DNA from: Bin80 sp965215475
Lineage (GTDB): Bacteria > Bacteroidota > Rhodothermia > Rhodothermales > Bin80
Assembly (NCBI GenBank): GCA_965215475.1
Contig: OZ244061.1
Span: 372,001-436,000 of the forward strand
Direction: 5' to 3'
Length of the DNA: 64,000 bases
In this document: piece by piece, positions 21,472 to 31,500 of the stretch
Numbering within the stretch: position 1 is the stretch's first letter
Layout: each line of letters begins with the position of its first letter
Notes under the pieces: generated by a model
Seen by the model: only the letters and a program-made list of their open reading frames with translations
Database searches by the model: none
Told to the model about the DNA's origin: nothing
Translations under genes and position numbers: made by a program

Positions 21472-21831
21472 CTAGGAATCTCGAACACGTTCCTTGATGC
21501 GAGAAGCCTTACCACGCAGTTCACGAAGATAATAGAGCTTTGCTCGGCGGACTTTCCCAAAACGTTTGACTTCTACACGCGAAATTCTCGGAGAATGGAA
21601 TGGAAATACTCGCTCAACCCCGACACCACTAGAAATTTTTCTGACCATAAAGGTCTTATTAGAACCAGCACCACGAATCGCAATGACGGTACCTTGAAAA
21701 ATCTGTATACGTTCCTTCCCCCCCTCCGTCACACGTAGATGGACCGCTACCGTATCTCCAGCTTCAAAATCCGGGAACGAATCTTCACGTAACTGTGTGG
21801 TTTCAACAATTTTCAGCAGATCTTTTGACAT
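21472..21831 (-). CDS. rplS: 50S ribosomal protein L19
   Basis: A 119-residue ribosomal protein at the interface of the subunits. The start ATG at 21831 is preferred over an upstream in-frame candidate because the protein then begins MSKDLLKIVE. Diagnostic blocks are FEAGDTVAVHLRVTEGGKER, QIFQGTVIAIRGAGSNKTF, VRKISSGVGVERVFPFHSP and KVRRAKLYYLRELRGKAS. It lies directly after trmD in the conserved rpsP-rimM-trmD-rplS order. Confidence 0.97.
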   Translation of the reverse strand: MSKDLLKIVETTQLREDSFPDFEAGDTVAVHLRVTEGGKERIQIFQGTVIAIRGAGSNKTFMVRKISSGVGVERVFPFHSPRISRVEVKRFGKVRRAKLYYLRELRGKASRIKERVRDS

Positions 21832-21848
21832 GGTTCTTAGAGCTAACA

Positions 21849-22535
21849 TCAGGTATTAACCTGTGCGGCGTGCTGTTGCCAGAGATCCGGACGCCGCTCC
21901 CGGGTACGCTGTTGCCGAATTTGATCGCGCCATTCGACAATTTTTTTATGATTTCCACTACGAAGTACACTAGGGACTTGAAGTCCACGAAAAGATGCAG
22001 GACGTGTATACTCTGGGGCTCCAAGGAGTCCATCCTGAAAGGAATCTTCCAGTGCAGATTGTGCATCCCCCAGTACGCCAGGAATGAGTCGTAATACCGC
22101 ATCTATGACCAGAAGTGCTGGTAATTCTCCGCCACTGAGCACATAATCTCCCACTGAAACCTCTCTGGTCACCAGCGTTTCCCTCACACGGTGATCCACT
22201 CCTTTATAATGCCCGGCCAGTAGCACAAAATGATTCATCAATGAAAGCGAGTTCGCTAGAGACTGGGTAAAGGGTTCCCCATCCGGACTCAGATAGATTA
22301 CTTCATCCGGGCTTTGATTCAACGCTTCTATACAGCTGAAGATTGGTTCTGGCTTCAATACCATCCCAACGCCCCCACCGTAGGGGTAGTCGTCAATTTG
22401 TTGATGCGGCCCCTCCGCATACATCCGAAGATCGTGTACATATAGTTTAATCTCCTTCCTGGCACGCCGAACCACAGTCACGTCAAGTGCCTTTTGGAGC
22501 TGTTTGGGTAGTGCGGTTACGATATCGATTCGCAT
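21849..22535 (-). CDS. trmD: tRNA (guanine-N1-)-methyltransferase
   Basis: A 228-residue SPOUT-class methyltransferase that makes m1G37 in tRNAs and so prevents frameshifting. Visible motifs include DDYPYGGGVGMVLKPEP, YLSPDGEPFTQSLAN, LLAGHYKGVDHRV, the S-adenosylmethionine knot VSVGDYVLSGGELPALLVID and the YTRPASFRGLQVPSVLRSGN segment. All key blocks of the family are intact. It is in the operon between rimM (7 bp away) and rplS. Confidence 0.97.
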   Translation of the reverse strand: MRIDIVTALPKQLQKALDVTVVRRARKEIKLYVHDLRMYAEGPHQQIDDYPYGGGVGMVLKPEPIFSCIEALNQSPDEVIYLSPDGEPFTQSLANSLSLMNHFVLLAGHYKGVDHRVRETLVTREVSVGDYVLSGGELPALLVIDAVLRLIPGVLGDAQSALEDSFQDGLLGAPEYTRPASFRGLQVPSVLRSGNHKKIVEWRDQIRQQRTRERRPDLWQQHAAQVNT

Positions 22536-22542
22536 GGTTTCC

Positions 22543-23088
22543 CTAGTCTAACAAACCCTCTATGGTTCGAATCACCATACGCCTTTGTTCGAGATCCGTA
22601 GATACGATGAATGCAGGAACGGCAGGGATCAAGACTTCATTTTTTTCTGGACGTTGTACAAGATACAAGGAGTAACTTTGCGTATCCATGATATCTTTCA
22701 AAATGCCAACAAACTCTCCCTCAGAAGTCAATACCTCAATCCCGATTAGATCGTGAAGGAAAAATTCTCCTGGGTGTAAAGGAGGAAGATCTTTCAGATC
22801 TGCATAGACCTGAGGTCTCCCCAATCCTTCTGCATCCGTCACGGTATGTATTCCAGCAAATTGCATCAGTATGGTCGTACCACGTTTAGAATTATGTATC
22901 CGTGTGCCCTGTACGTTGTATGATTTTGCAGTCTGTGGTGTATCTCCCAGCCAGATCCTTTTCAAGTTCAGTAACCGGTTTGGATCATCACTCTCCGGGA
23001 CAATTTTGCATTCACCGTTTAAGCCATGAGTGCGAACAATTCGCCCAACCAATAGAAGGTGATCCGGCGAAGGTGCACCATCAAACAT
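22543..23088 (-). CDS. rimM: Ribosome maturation factor RimM
   Basis: A 181-residue 30S assembly factor that helps mature the 16S rRNA 3' domain. The N-terminal RimM barrel starts LLVGRIVRTHGLNGECKI, followed by TILMQFAGIHTVTDAEGL. A PRC barrel follows (FFLHDLIGIEVLTSEGEFVG, then VLIPAVPAFI and the C-terminal IRTIEGLLD). Position between rpsP and trmD is the usual one and supports the call. Confidence 0.95.
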   Translation of the reverse strand: MFDGAPSPDHLLLVGRIVRTHGLNGECKIVPESDDPNRLLNLKRIWLGDTPQTAKSYNVQGTRIHNSKRGTTILMQFAGIHTVTDAEGLGRPQVYADLKDLPPLHPGEFFLHDLIGIEVLTSEGEFVGILKDIMDTQSYSLYLVQRPEKNEVLIPAVPAFIVSTDLEQRRMVIRTIEGLLD

Positions 23089-23100
23089 TGATCTTTTTTT

Positions 23101-23673
23101 TCAAGCCGATTCCGTAGAAGATTCTCCCTCGTCTGCAACCTCTTCTTCCGCTACTGCTTCATCATCTGCGGAAGCATCTTCCGCAGATACCTCTTCTTTT
23201 TCACGAGCTTTCGCATCAGCAGCGGCCGCCGCAGCTTTTTTGCGTTTTTCAAGTGTTTCTGCCTCAAGCTTAAGTGCTGCCTTTTCTTCCGCTTCCAGTT
23301 CCTGTTGGCGAAGCTCCGAGGTAGTGACCTTAGCGGAGGCCTTTCGCTTTTCCTGATGATACTCTTGATGCGCGGTTACGGCCTCTGCAATTGCATCTGG
23401 TTCCACACCCTTGTACTCAAGATGCAATCCAAGAAGAACTCCCTGTTGGCTGAGCAGGCTTCGCACGGTATCGGTCGGCTGCGCACCTACCTTGAGCCAA
23501 TGTTTTATCCGGTCATCTTTAAGTTCAACCCGTGCCGGTTCTTCCAGTGGATAGTACCGTCCAAGATCTTCTATGAACCTACCATCTCGTGGTGCGCGCG
23601 AATCTGCGGCAACCAAGGCCCAGATCGGCTTCTTTTTTCGCCCCATACGGCGTAATCTAATTTTTACTGCCAC
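23101..23673 (-). CDS. rpsP: 30S ribosomal protein S16 with long acidic tail
   Basis: The first ~80 residues are a standard S16 (VKIRLRRMGRKKKPIW, ADSRAPRDGRFIEDLGRYYP, HWLKVGAQPTDTVRSLLSQQ). The start is GTG at 23673. The protein is 190 residues, about twice the common 80-90. The extension is a charged coiled-coil-like helix (KRKASAKVTTSELRQQELEA) followed by Ala/Lys-rich and then strongly acidic, low-complexity sequence (EEVADEGESSTESA). Similar tails occur on S16 in some Bacteroidota. The gene lies between ffh and rimM. Confidence 0.96.
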   Translation of the reverse strand: MAVKIRLRRMGRKKKPIWALVAADSRAPRDGRFIEDLGRYYPLEEPARVELKDDRIKHWLKVGAQPTDTVRSLLSQQGVLLGLHLEYKGVEPDAIAEAVTAHQEYHQEKRKASAKVTTSELRQQELEAEEKAALKLEAETLEKRKKAAAAAADAKAREKEEVSAEDASADDEAVAEEEVADEGESSTESA

Positions 23674-23698
23674 CTTTTTATTGATGTTTTATTGAATA

Positions 23699-25054
23699 TT
23701 ATCGCGCCGCTTGTAGCAACGCGGACAAGTCCACCGATCCCCCTCTACTTGCTTTTGTTTGCATTCGTTTCATGAGCTTACGCATTTGTCTGAATTGGCG
23801 TAATAGCTGATTCAGATCTCTGACTTCTAAACCACTCCCCGTCGCAATGCGACGTCTGCGACTACTATCAATTTCATCGGGATTCCTGCGTTCCCATGAT
23901 GTCATACTCAGGATCAATGCCTCGGTCTTTCTTAACTCGTCCCCTTCGACAGACACATCCTTCATTTGTTTTCCCAGGCCTGGAACCATACCCATTACAT
24001 CGCTTAATGAACCCATAGATTTGAGTTTCTGAAGATGCTGATAAAAATCCTCTAAATCAAATGATTGTTTTTGGATTTTTTTCCGAAGCACTTCCGCCTG
24101 TTCGTCATCATACTGCTCTTGTGCTTTTTCAACCAAACTGACCACATCGCCCATTCCAAGAATGCGGCGCGCCATCCGATCTGGATAAAACGGAGTGAGT
24201 TGATCCAGTTTTTCTCCTGTTGAAGCGAATTTGATCGGTTTATTCACGACAGAACGTATAGATAATGCAGCTCCCCCGCGAGTATCTCCATCAAGCTTGG
24301 TTAGAACTACACCATCAAAATTCAGTCGTGTATTAAATTCCCGGGCAGTATTAACAGCATCCTGCCCTGTCATACTATCCGCCACAAAGAGTATCTCATT
24401 GGGCTGAACCAATCGTTTGATCTCCGCCACTTCCGTCATCATTCGTTCATCTACATGCAGCCGCCCCGCAGTATCAATGATGACGGTATCCCGAGCCTGT
24501 TTCCGGGCATAAGCAACCGCTTCTTTCGCTACACGGGGTGCATCCTGCATGGCACTTCCATCGTCGGAAGTAATGCTATATATCGGAACATTGATCTCTT
24601 CGCTAAGCCGACTTAGTTGATCGATTGCTGCTGGTCTGTATACATCTGCAGCAACAAGAAGAGGAACGCGTCCCTTGGATTGTAGGTGTAGAGCTAATTT
24701 TGCACTGAAGGTGGTTTTTCCCGAGCCCTGTAATCCAGTAATGAGAATCACACTAGGAAGGTTACTTCCTACGTTGATCTGCTCATTATTTCCTCCTAAC
24801 AGATCGGCAATCTCATCATAGACAATCTTGATGATCATCTGACCTGGAGCTACAGATCGTAGAACCCGATCCCCCAATGCCTTCTCTTTGACTCGATTGG
24901 TAAAGTCCCGTGCAACCTGATAATTTACATCGGCTTCAAGGAGTGCACGCCGAACCTCTCCCATTGACTCTGCAATGTTGAGTTCAGTAATGCGACCTCG
25001 CCCCGTAAGACTCTTGATCGCTCCTTCTAACCGCTGGGAGAGATTTTCAAACAT
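23699..25054 (-). CDS. ffh: Signal recognition particle GTPase Ffh
   Basis: A 451-residue GTPase of the signal recognition particle, which targets nascent membrane proteins. The ATG at 25054 (MFENLSQRLEG) is chosen over an upstream candidate. The NG domain has the P-loop GLQGSGKTTFSAKLA, DVYRPAAIDQL, DTAGRLHVDE, TKLDGDTRGGAALS and GEKLDQLTPFYPDRM. The methionine-rich M domain has MGMVPGLGKQMKD, the RRRRIATGSG helix that contacts SRP RNA, and LLRQFRQMRKLMKRMQTKAS. It heads the leftward operon ffh-rpsP-rimM-trmD-rplS. The SRP RNA gene was not found here. Confidence 0.97.
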   Translation of the reverse strand: MFENLSQRLEGAIKSLTGRGRITELNIAESMGEVRRALLEADVNYQVARDFTNRVKEKALGDRVLRSVAPGQMIIKIVYDEIADLLGGNNEQINVGSNLPSVILITGLQGSGKTTFSAKLALHLQSKGRVPLLVAADVYRPAAIDQLSRLSEEINVPIYSITSDDGSAMQDAPRVAKEAVAYARKQARDTVIIDTAGRLHVDERMMTEVAEIKRLVQPNEILFVADSMTGQDAVNTAREFNTRLNFDGVVLTKLDGDTRGGAALSIRSVVNKPIKFASTGEKLDQLTPFYPDRMARRILGMGDVVSLVEKAQEQYDDEQAEVLRKKIQKQSFDLEDFYQHLQKLKSMGSLSDVMGMVPGLGKQMKDVSVEGDELRKTEALILSMTSWERRNPDEIDSSRRRRIATGSGLEVRDLNQLLRQFRQMRKLMKRMQTKASRGGSVDLSALLQAAR

Positions 25055-25194
25055 GAAAATTGGAACACCTGCTTCCACTAAAAACAGGTAAATGGATCAA
25101 AGTAGCAGGTTTATACGACCGAAGGATAGATATTGATCGCAAAAACGGGGGGGCTACCCTGATTTTTTTAGATCAATTTCCCGCGTAACTCCTT

Positions 25195-26250
25195 TTATTT
25201 TATCTGAATGGCTACGGACAGTCGATTTGCAGATCCGAAAAAATCTCCAAATGCAGAGTAAGAATAGTCGGCTCGGATGCCATATCCCCCGGAAGTTTTC
25301 AGATTGACTCCGAGTCCAGCGGATACACTTTCTTCATCGTAATTGAACTTGTATCCACCACGAAGAAAAAACATCTCCATAAATCCATATTCCAAGCCTA
25401 CATGCAGACGCTCCGAGAAATCACGAGGATGGACCCAATCCAGTGCCAAGGTTAATTGACTGTTGCTTTGATCTGGCATTTCCGAGAAGAGCTGAAACAC
25501 ATCCATGGCTAATCCAAAATCTAGGGTTAGCGGTAACTCAAAGCGTTGGTCATAATAATCACTCTGATTCGAGAAATTTCGCAATGACGCTCCAAAACGT
25601 AAATCATGGAATCCAGGATAGTATAACGTCCCAAAATCAAATACAACGTTGGTTACCACATTTTCGCTATTCTCTATAATATTTCCCGTGATTGCGTCAA
25701 TGATTGCAACATTAATATTGGGGCTCAGATCTTGGCGAGCCACCCTGATATTTCCGCCTACATAAAACTGTGACGTAATTGCTCGAGCATAGGAGATGCC
25801 AACGGCTAAATCGTTGACGGTAAAGTTCCCGAGCGAAATATATCCTTGATCACGTAAGCCTGGATCATCCCCTGCTTGCCATGGACGAGTTCCTTTCAAC
25901 GTTCCATAATCCATGGAAACAAGATTTACACCAAATACTCCAATATTTCCAATTTTGTAGGCCGCTGCTACGCTGTAGAGTGCAATGTCTGCAATCCAGG
26001 CAACATATCCAGCACTTACCTCCCCTCCTTCCAGCGAAGCAAGGCCAGCAGGGTTTGAAAATACAGACGTGGCCTTACCGGTAGTACCTGCGTACGTACC
26101 ACCAAGTGCTGCTACATCAGCAGAGGGGGCAATCTGCAAAAACCCCATGCCAGACTGAGCATATTTCACCGCTTGGCCTGATGCCCCTGCAGTGCTCATA
26201 AGATAAAGCAGAATCGCACCGCATATACTAGTTGTCTTGAGATATTTCAT
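25195..26250 (-). CDS. PorV/PorQ-family outer-membrane protein
   Basis: A 351-residue outer-membrane barrel protein; the ATG at 26250 directly precedes a signal peptide (MKYLKTTSICGAILLYLMST). The conserved start GFLQIAPSADVAALGGTYAG and SVFSNPAGLASLEGGEVSAG is the hallmark of PorV/PorQ-like proteins, the FadL-related barrels linked to type IX secretion and surface attachment. The C-terminal part is beta-rich, with FLRGGYKFNYDEESVSAGLG and a final strand ending SVAIQIK. It follows the 735-residue sorting-module protein after 10 bp, so the two are probably co-transcribed. Whether it acts as a type IX secretion component or a general outer-membrane protein cannot be told. Confidence 0.8.
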   Translation of the reverse strand: MKYLKTTSICGAILLYLMSTAGASGQAVKYAQSGMGFLQIAPSADVAALGGTYAGTTGKATSVFSNPAGLASLEGGEVSAGYVAWIADIALYSVAAAYKIGNIGVFGVNLVSMDYGTLKGTRPWQAGDDPGLRDQGYISLGNFTVNDLAVGISYARAITSQFYVGGNIRVARQDLSPNINVAIIDAITGNIIENSENVVTNVVFDFGTLYYPGFHDLRFGASLRNFSNQSDYYDQRFELPLTLDFGLAMDVFQLFSEMPDQSNSQLTLALDWVHPRDFSERLHVGLEYGFMEMFFLRGGYKFNYDEESVSAGLGVNLKTSGGYGIRADYSYSAFGDFFGSANRLSVAIQIK

Positions 26251-26260
26251 GGTGTATTCT

Positions 26261-28465
26261 CTATTTGATGACCACAAACTTGCCGACGGCCTGGTTTCCT
26301 GTTGGACTTCCTGACGCACTGAGTTCCTCAACTACGTAGATGTAGATTCCACTCACAATCTGAGTTGTGCTGAAGGTTTGCTGCCGTTCCCAATCAGCAT
26401 CACCTGTACTGGAAAGATGCTCAATCGTCTGAACACGATCTCCCGTGATCGTATAGATATGAATATTTGCGTATGCAGGTAAATTTAAAAATGTCAGGCG
26501 GCGAAATTCTTCATAATTATATGCCCCCTGAGGGTGATACGGGTTAGGTACCACTACGACATTCTCTTGCCAATTCTCGTCGGGGGAACGCGTAGGGGTT
26601 AAGGCTTCCAAGAATTTGTCACTCGTTACACCTGTGCGATTCAAGAATTTACTTCCTTCAATGCCCTCAGAGTTCACTGCAACCAGATAATAATAATAAT
26701 CTTCACCTCGAGTCACCCTAGTGTCGGTATAATCTCTGGCACTGGAAGGTAACTCTTCATGAAGAAGGAATGTGGTATCCGTCGGAGTTGCAAGACCTGA
26801 TGGACGGATCAGTTCACGATAAATACGATAATTGTCCACAGGCCCTCCTCGATTATCCTCCATTGCTTCGTTGCCCCAAGTGAGACGAATCTGATCGTTC
26901 TCAGAAAAACCAGTAAGAGAAGGAGTAGCAGGAGCTAATGGGATATTAAAGGATCCAGATCCATACTTCACATTACCACCGCGCCATGTACGAAGTGCTT
27001 TACTCGCATTGAGAAACAGAAGGGGGCGTCCCAAATTGAGTACCGCATTTTTCGTTTCTTTATCGAGCGTTGATCCTTGAGGAGCAATGACCTGTCCTCC
27101 AACGTACGTGCGGATTGCATCCAGTTCTTCAGAACTGAGAGGATCAATGTAGTTTCGGTCATAATTGGGAATCGCATACGGTAATGGCACTAAATCCAGC
27201 TGCTGAGGATTACCATTTCTATAGGCTGCTCCGGCATCAATGGACCAGCGATAAGGAATTGATCCACCTACATAGGCGGTTACGATTCGAATATCCTCCC
27301 CGGGGTTTAATGAGTACGGTCCAAAACTGAACAATGAGGTTTTTTCCTGTTCTGTCAGGGGATCAAATTGTGTCGTATTGTTGATATCTATGCTTGCATC
27401 CCCGGTTGGGCCCAGTTGAGGATGAAGAATACGATAATGCCCCTCGGTAACTGTAGCACCCGTATTATCTACGGTTATTCCATAGGCTCCCGGGTTCGCC
27501 GTACTCCACCCCTTTGACAGATAGTCGTAGATATCTTCATGCCCGGCAACATTCAGATCCGGTGCCAGCTCTCTTTGGGACCATCCAGCTTTATGTGGCT
27601 GTGACGGATCATCCGTTTCGTCAGATGGCGAAGTGTCAACATGCAATACTACCGTACCAAAATACTGAGGCTCTTGAAAATGCCCCCAACGCCCATTCGG
27701 CTTTCCTCTGGTATCTATGGAGGTGTTACTCGTTTGATCCCCATCCCAAGAGTACCAAAGACGCAGAGAATCAGCGGCTTGGTTGCCTCCCGCATACGCA
27801 GAATACGTAGCCCCGTAATAATTTCCCCAAATGTCCGCTGGATAGTATGAACCAGAACTTGTCTGGGCCTGGAGCCCAAAGTATACATTGTTTCGAGCTT
27901 CACCCGATACATTTGTAAAACGATATTCCATGATAACATAGTCATCATGATCATCGTTCGTAAATCCATACGTCCAACGCTCGATATCAATTCCTGTCCA
28001 TGTATTCAGGTGCACATATATGACTGCATCGGCAGGAAGATTGGGATCTACTGGATCAACTTGGGCACGTAGATCCGTCCAGTCATTATCATCAAGTATT
28101 TTCTTTGGATATGGAGTCCGGTAGGTACGCTTGAATGCGCCCGGGACCGGCGGAGTTACCACGTCCGTGTCAGAAAACTTGAGTCGACCAATCTGGGCTA
28201 CCTGGATATCTCGCGTAACACCTGTAGCATCGGTCCATGTCCGTTCAGTACCAATGATAACTGTATTGACAGAAAGCATGTCTCCATTGCCAAAAGGACG
28301 TCCAACCGGCCACGCGATTCCATCATCCGTGATTGCTGCATTCGTGTTATAAAATAGAGGTCCAATATTAAGGTTCCGAGATTCTTGAGCCCATGAATTA
28401 TGGGATATCCCGATGACCAAGAAGCAACAGGTCAGGATCAGGTAAATATTTTTTCGAAATTTCAT
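26261..28465 (-). CDS. Secreted protein with FN3-like region and C-terminal sorting-type module
   Basis: About 734 residues; the ATG at 28465 precedes a signal peptide (MKFRKNIYLILTCCFLVIGI, cleavage after SWAQ). The long N-terminal part has no domain I can name but is rich in aromatic beta-strand sequence (DDYVIMEYRFTNVSGEARNN). An FN3-like segment follows at about residues 510-610 (SLTGFSENDQIRLTWGNEAM, then DYYYYLVAVNSEGIEGS). The C-terminal ~100 residues resemble a FlgD/Por-type sorting module: VVVPNPYHPQGAYNYEE, LTFLNLPAYANIHIYTITGD and GIYIYVVEE. It is sandwiched between a TonB receptor and a PorV-like protein, so it is probably delivered to the cell surface. Function unknown. Confidence 0.75.
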   Translation of the reverse strand: MKFRKNIYLILTCCFLVIGISHNSWAQESRNLNIGPLFYNTNAAITDDGIAWPVGRPFGNGDMLSVNTVIIGTERTWTDATGVTRDIQVAQIGRLKFSDTDVVTPPVPGAFKRTYRTPYPKKILDDNDWTDLRAQVDPVDPNLPADAVIYVHLNTWTGIDIERWTYGFTNDDHDDYVIMEYRFTNVSGEARNNVYFGLQAQTSSGSYYPADIWGNYYGATYSAYAGGNQAADSLRLWYSWDGDQTSNTSIDTRGKPNGRWGHFQEPQYFGTVVLHVDTSPSDETDDPSQPHKAGWSQRELAPDLNVAGHEDIYDYLSKGWSTANPGAYGITVDNTGATVTEGHYRILHPQLGPTGDASIDINNTTQFDPLTEQEKTSLFSFGPYSLNPGEDIRIVTAYVGGSIPYRWSIDAGAAYRNGNPQQLDLVPLPYAIPNYDRNYIDPLSSEELDAIRTYVGGQVIAPQGSTLDKETKNAVLNLGRPLLFLNASKALRTWRGGNVKYGSGSFNIPLAPATPSLTGFSENDQIRLTWGNEAMEDNRGGPVDNYRIYRELIRPSGLATPTDTTFLLHEELPSSARDYTDTRVTRGEDYYYYLVAVNSEGIEGSKFLNRTGVTSDKFLEALTPTRSPDENWQENVVVVPNPYHPQGAYNYEEFRRLTFLNLPAYANIHIYTITGDRVQTIEHLSSTGDADWERQQTFSTTQIVSGIYIYVVEELSASGSPTGNQAVGKFVVIK

Positions 28466-28537
28466 CACAGCTCGCTGGGATTGTTAGAAGGAAAAAGATC
28501 CAACAGATGACTAGTTGTTACACAAGGGGCTCATCAA

Positions 28538-31500
28538 TTAGAACTTGACTCGCAAACCAAAGAAAATATCCCGTCGTTCTAAAAACGACCAAGGGGAGAA
28601 AGCCGGAAGATCAATAGCATCATCATTCCAGTCCCCTGGCTTACCGATCGTGTTCTGGAATGCACCATCGGGATCATGGGGAACTTGATTCTCCGCAGAA
28701 TAACCGAGTGACTCCATATAATTCCGCACTTCACTCTTCCACCATTTATGCCCATCCCAAGCCCATCCTGAGCTACCATCTACGTCTGATCCTAGGAAAG
28801 AGGACAGGTTACGAGTGTTGAACAGATTTGAGATATCAATATAGAAAGCGGTTTCGTAGTTGCCTGCTCTGAAAAGAGATTTGCTCAAACGTAAGTCCCA
28901 ACGCTCATATGGGCGCCAGCGTAAATTATCCTCCACCAGAGGAACAGAGGCAGGGTTCCATGTAAATTGTCGGCCTCGGCGCCATGTATATGATATCGAC
29001 ACGTCGAGACCACCCAACAGGGAAACATTGCCGAGACTTGGGCCACGGAAATTATCCGGTAACGTGAAGATCACACTCCCCTTGATGATTGGCCGAATAT
29101 CTGCACTCGAAACTTCTCCACTGGTCTGACTGGGTTGCCGTACAGGATCCTCAAAAAACTCAGTATATCCATATCCTGCACCACTGGCCACAAGATAGTT
29201 TAAGCTCAACCAACCACTGACATAAGGAAATACACCTCGACGTAACTCCAGAAATGTTTCAAAACCACGAACATCTCTAAAAGACTGGTTCATGGCCATG
29301 TTATAGGATCCACCATGAGCAAGCGGCCTAAATCTTACATTCCCAATCTCACCATTTACATTCTTATAATACCCGGTCATCCGCAAATTCATACTGTCGA
29401 AAATATTTTGCTCATAGCCAACTTCATATTGGATGGTTCGCTCAGGTTTTAATAATGGATTCCCAAGTTCAACCAAGCGAAAACCTCGACGGGTATCCAT
29501 ACGAAATCGGTACATCTGATAGGCGTTTGGCCACTGATAGAAATGTCCATAGTTAAAGAAAACTTTCGCCACAGTTGAGATCGGATGTGACACACCGATT
29601 CGAGGGGAGAGACGGATATGTGTTTTTCTACTTTCTCCAGTAGCATCCCCAAATACGACCTTTCTGGTGCCTAATATTCTTCCATCTTCAGATTCTACGG
29701 TTGTATTTCCTGGGAATGATGCGGGCGTCCAAAGGCTTCCTTCCTGACCTCCTGTACACTGGGATGTATCCCCGTTTTCAAATAGATTGCATCCTTCTTG
29801 CAGAGTAGGAAATTCACCGGTATTGAGTATGTCAAACCGAAGGCCGATTGTGGCTACGAAACCTTCAAATTCAAGTTTATTCTGAGCATATATTGCTCCA
29901 AGAAATTGCTGTGTCTCTGAACTCCAGATATTTCCAGCATTTACGGAGGGGTCAATCTGTTCATAATACTGATCAAATCCTTCCATACGAAACTCAACTC
30001 CGGCTCGAAGCTGATTTGTTCGATTCAACTGGCTGGTAAAATTACCCGAAAAATCCCATCCACGTGTATTCGTCTCGTCCGAGCGTAAATTGCACGATTC
30101 CATTCGATATTCTCCGGTGATATCTCGCCAGTTGACCGGTCCAAATCCTTTCGGAGCCTCATCATACCAATGTTCTCCGATTTTAATCAGCGCCCATTCT
30201 CGCCAATTCTGCCATCCTTCCAAACCTTCATTGGCCCGCTGATTGGCTTCTACCTCTGTTCCAATTCGCCCGGCATCAATGTTAGAGCCACTGGTTCCAG
30301 AAGAACTGGTGATTCCACCAGATCCAGGAATCGGAGCTGTATTACGGAATTGTCGAATCATTTCATAATCAACTCGATCATGGTTCGCCTTGATGTCATA
30401 GAATGTATTCGCAGAAATTGCATGCGTCCAGTGCGTTCCGTAGATCTGTCTCGTTCGTGAACCTGGTACGGCACAATTCGGGTACCAAAATTTGTTGGTT
30501 GACCCCGTCGAAGAAAAGGGATTACTGGAAACGAACCCTCCAATACCAGGCCCTTGCCCCCCTGTCCCACCACTCTGAGTACTATAATACCCATGTACAT
30601 TCAACTTTTTCCCCTTGCCAAAAGTGGTTGTCAGTTTTCCACGAAAGTTTTGATCCCTGAAAGATGATTGTGGAAAACGATACGCATACTCTGATTCAAG
30701 TCTATCATAACTCAAGAAGAATTTTAGTGGCCGATAAAACGGTACCGGCCCACCAAAAGTAGCGCTCAGGCGGTAATCAGGATTTACACCTGTTTGGTGA
30801 TACACCATATCATCAGGATCCACCCCCTCTGCGAACTGGACAATCCCTTGACTGGCTAGGTTTTTTAACTCATCCACTGCATCTTGGGAACGATGTCTCC
30901 AAAGGTATCGAGCATAAAGCTCCATTGGCTTATTCGCATGAGCCGAACCGTCAGGGAGCGAGGCGGCAATTGCATCCCAACCATCAAAAAACGGATTGTC
31001 TTCTCCATCTGACCTAACACCATTAAAGGCACCCAGAGCAGGATCCACGAATGGCTCAACCAGCGGAGAGTTAAAATCAAATGGACCGGGTCCAAAGTGC
31101 TTGTATGCTGGCGCACTGTACTGGGCATTGATGGACCCTGTATATCGATCTCCTCCTTCTCGGGTTACGACGTTAATCACACCCGAACGAACATCTCCAT
31201 ATTCTGCACTAAAACCACCTGTCTGAACTTTGACCTCTTCTACCGCATCAAGATTCGCCCTGTAGTGAGGCTGATTTGTCAGCGGATCATTGTAACTGAC
31301 CCCATCTACTAGGTAGAGTGATTCATCGAAAAAGGAGCCACGGATAGAGGGCCGATCCTCAACACTGGAAATATCATTGAATGCAACCTGAGCGGTGAGA
31401 ACCTGAGAGATGGTCTGGTACTTCCCACTTTGAATTTCTTCGGAATCAATATTTCGTTGAGAAGCGGCAATATCGCGCTGAATGACCGGTTGCTCCGCGA

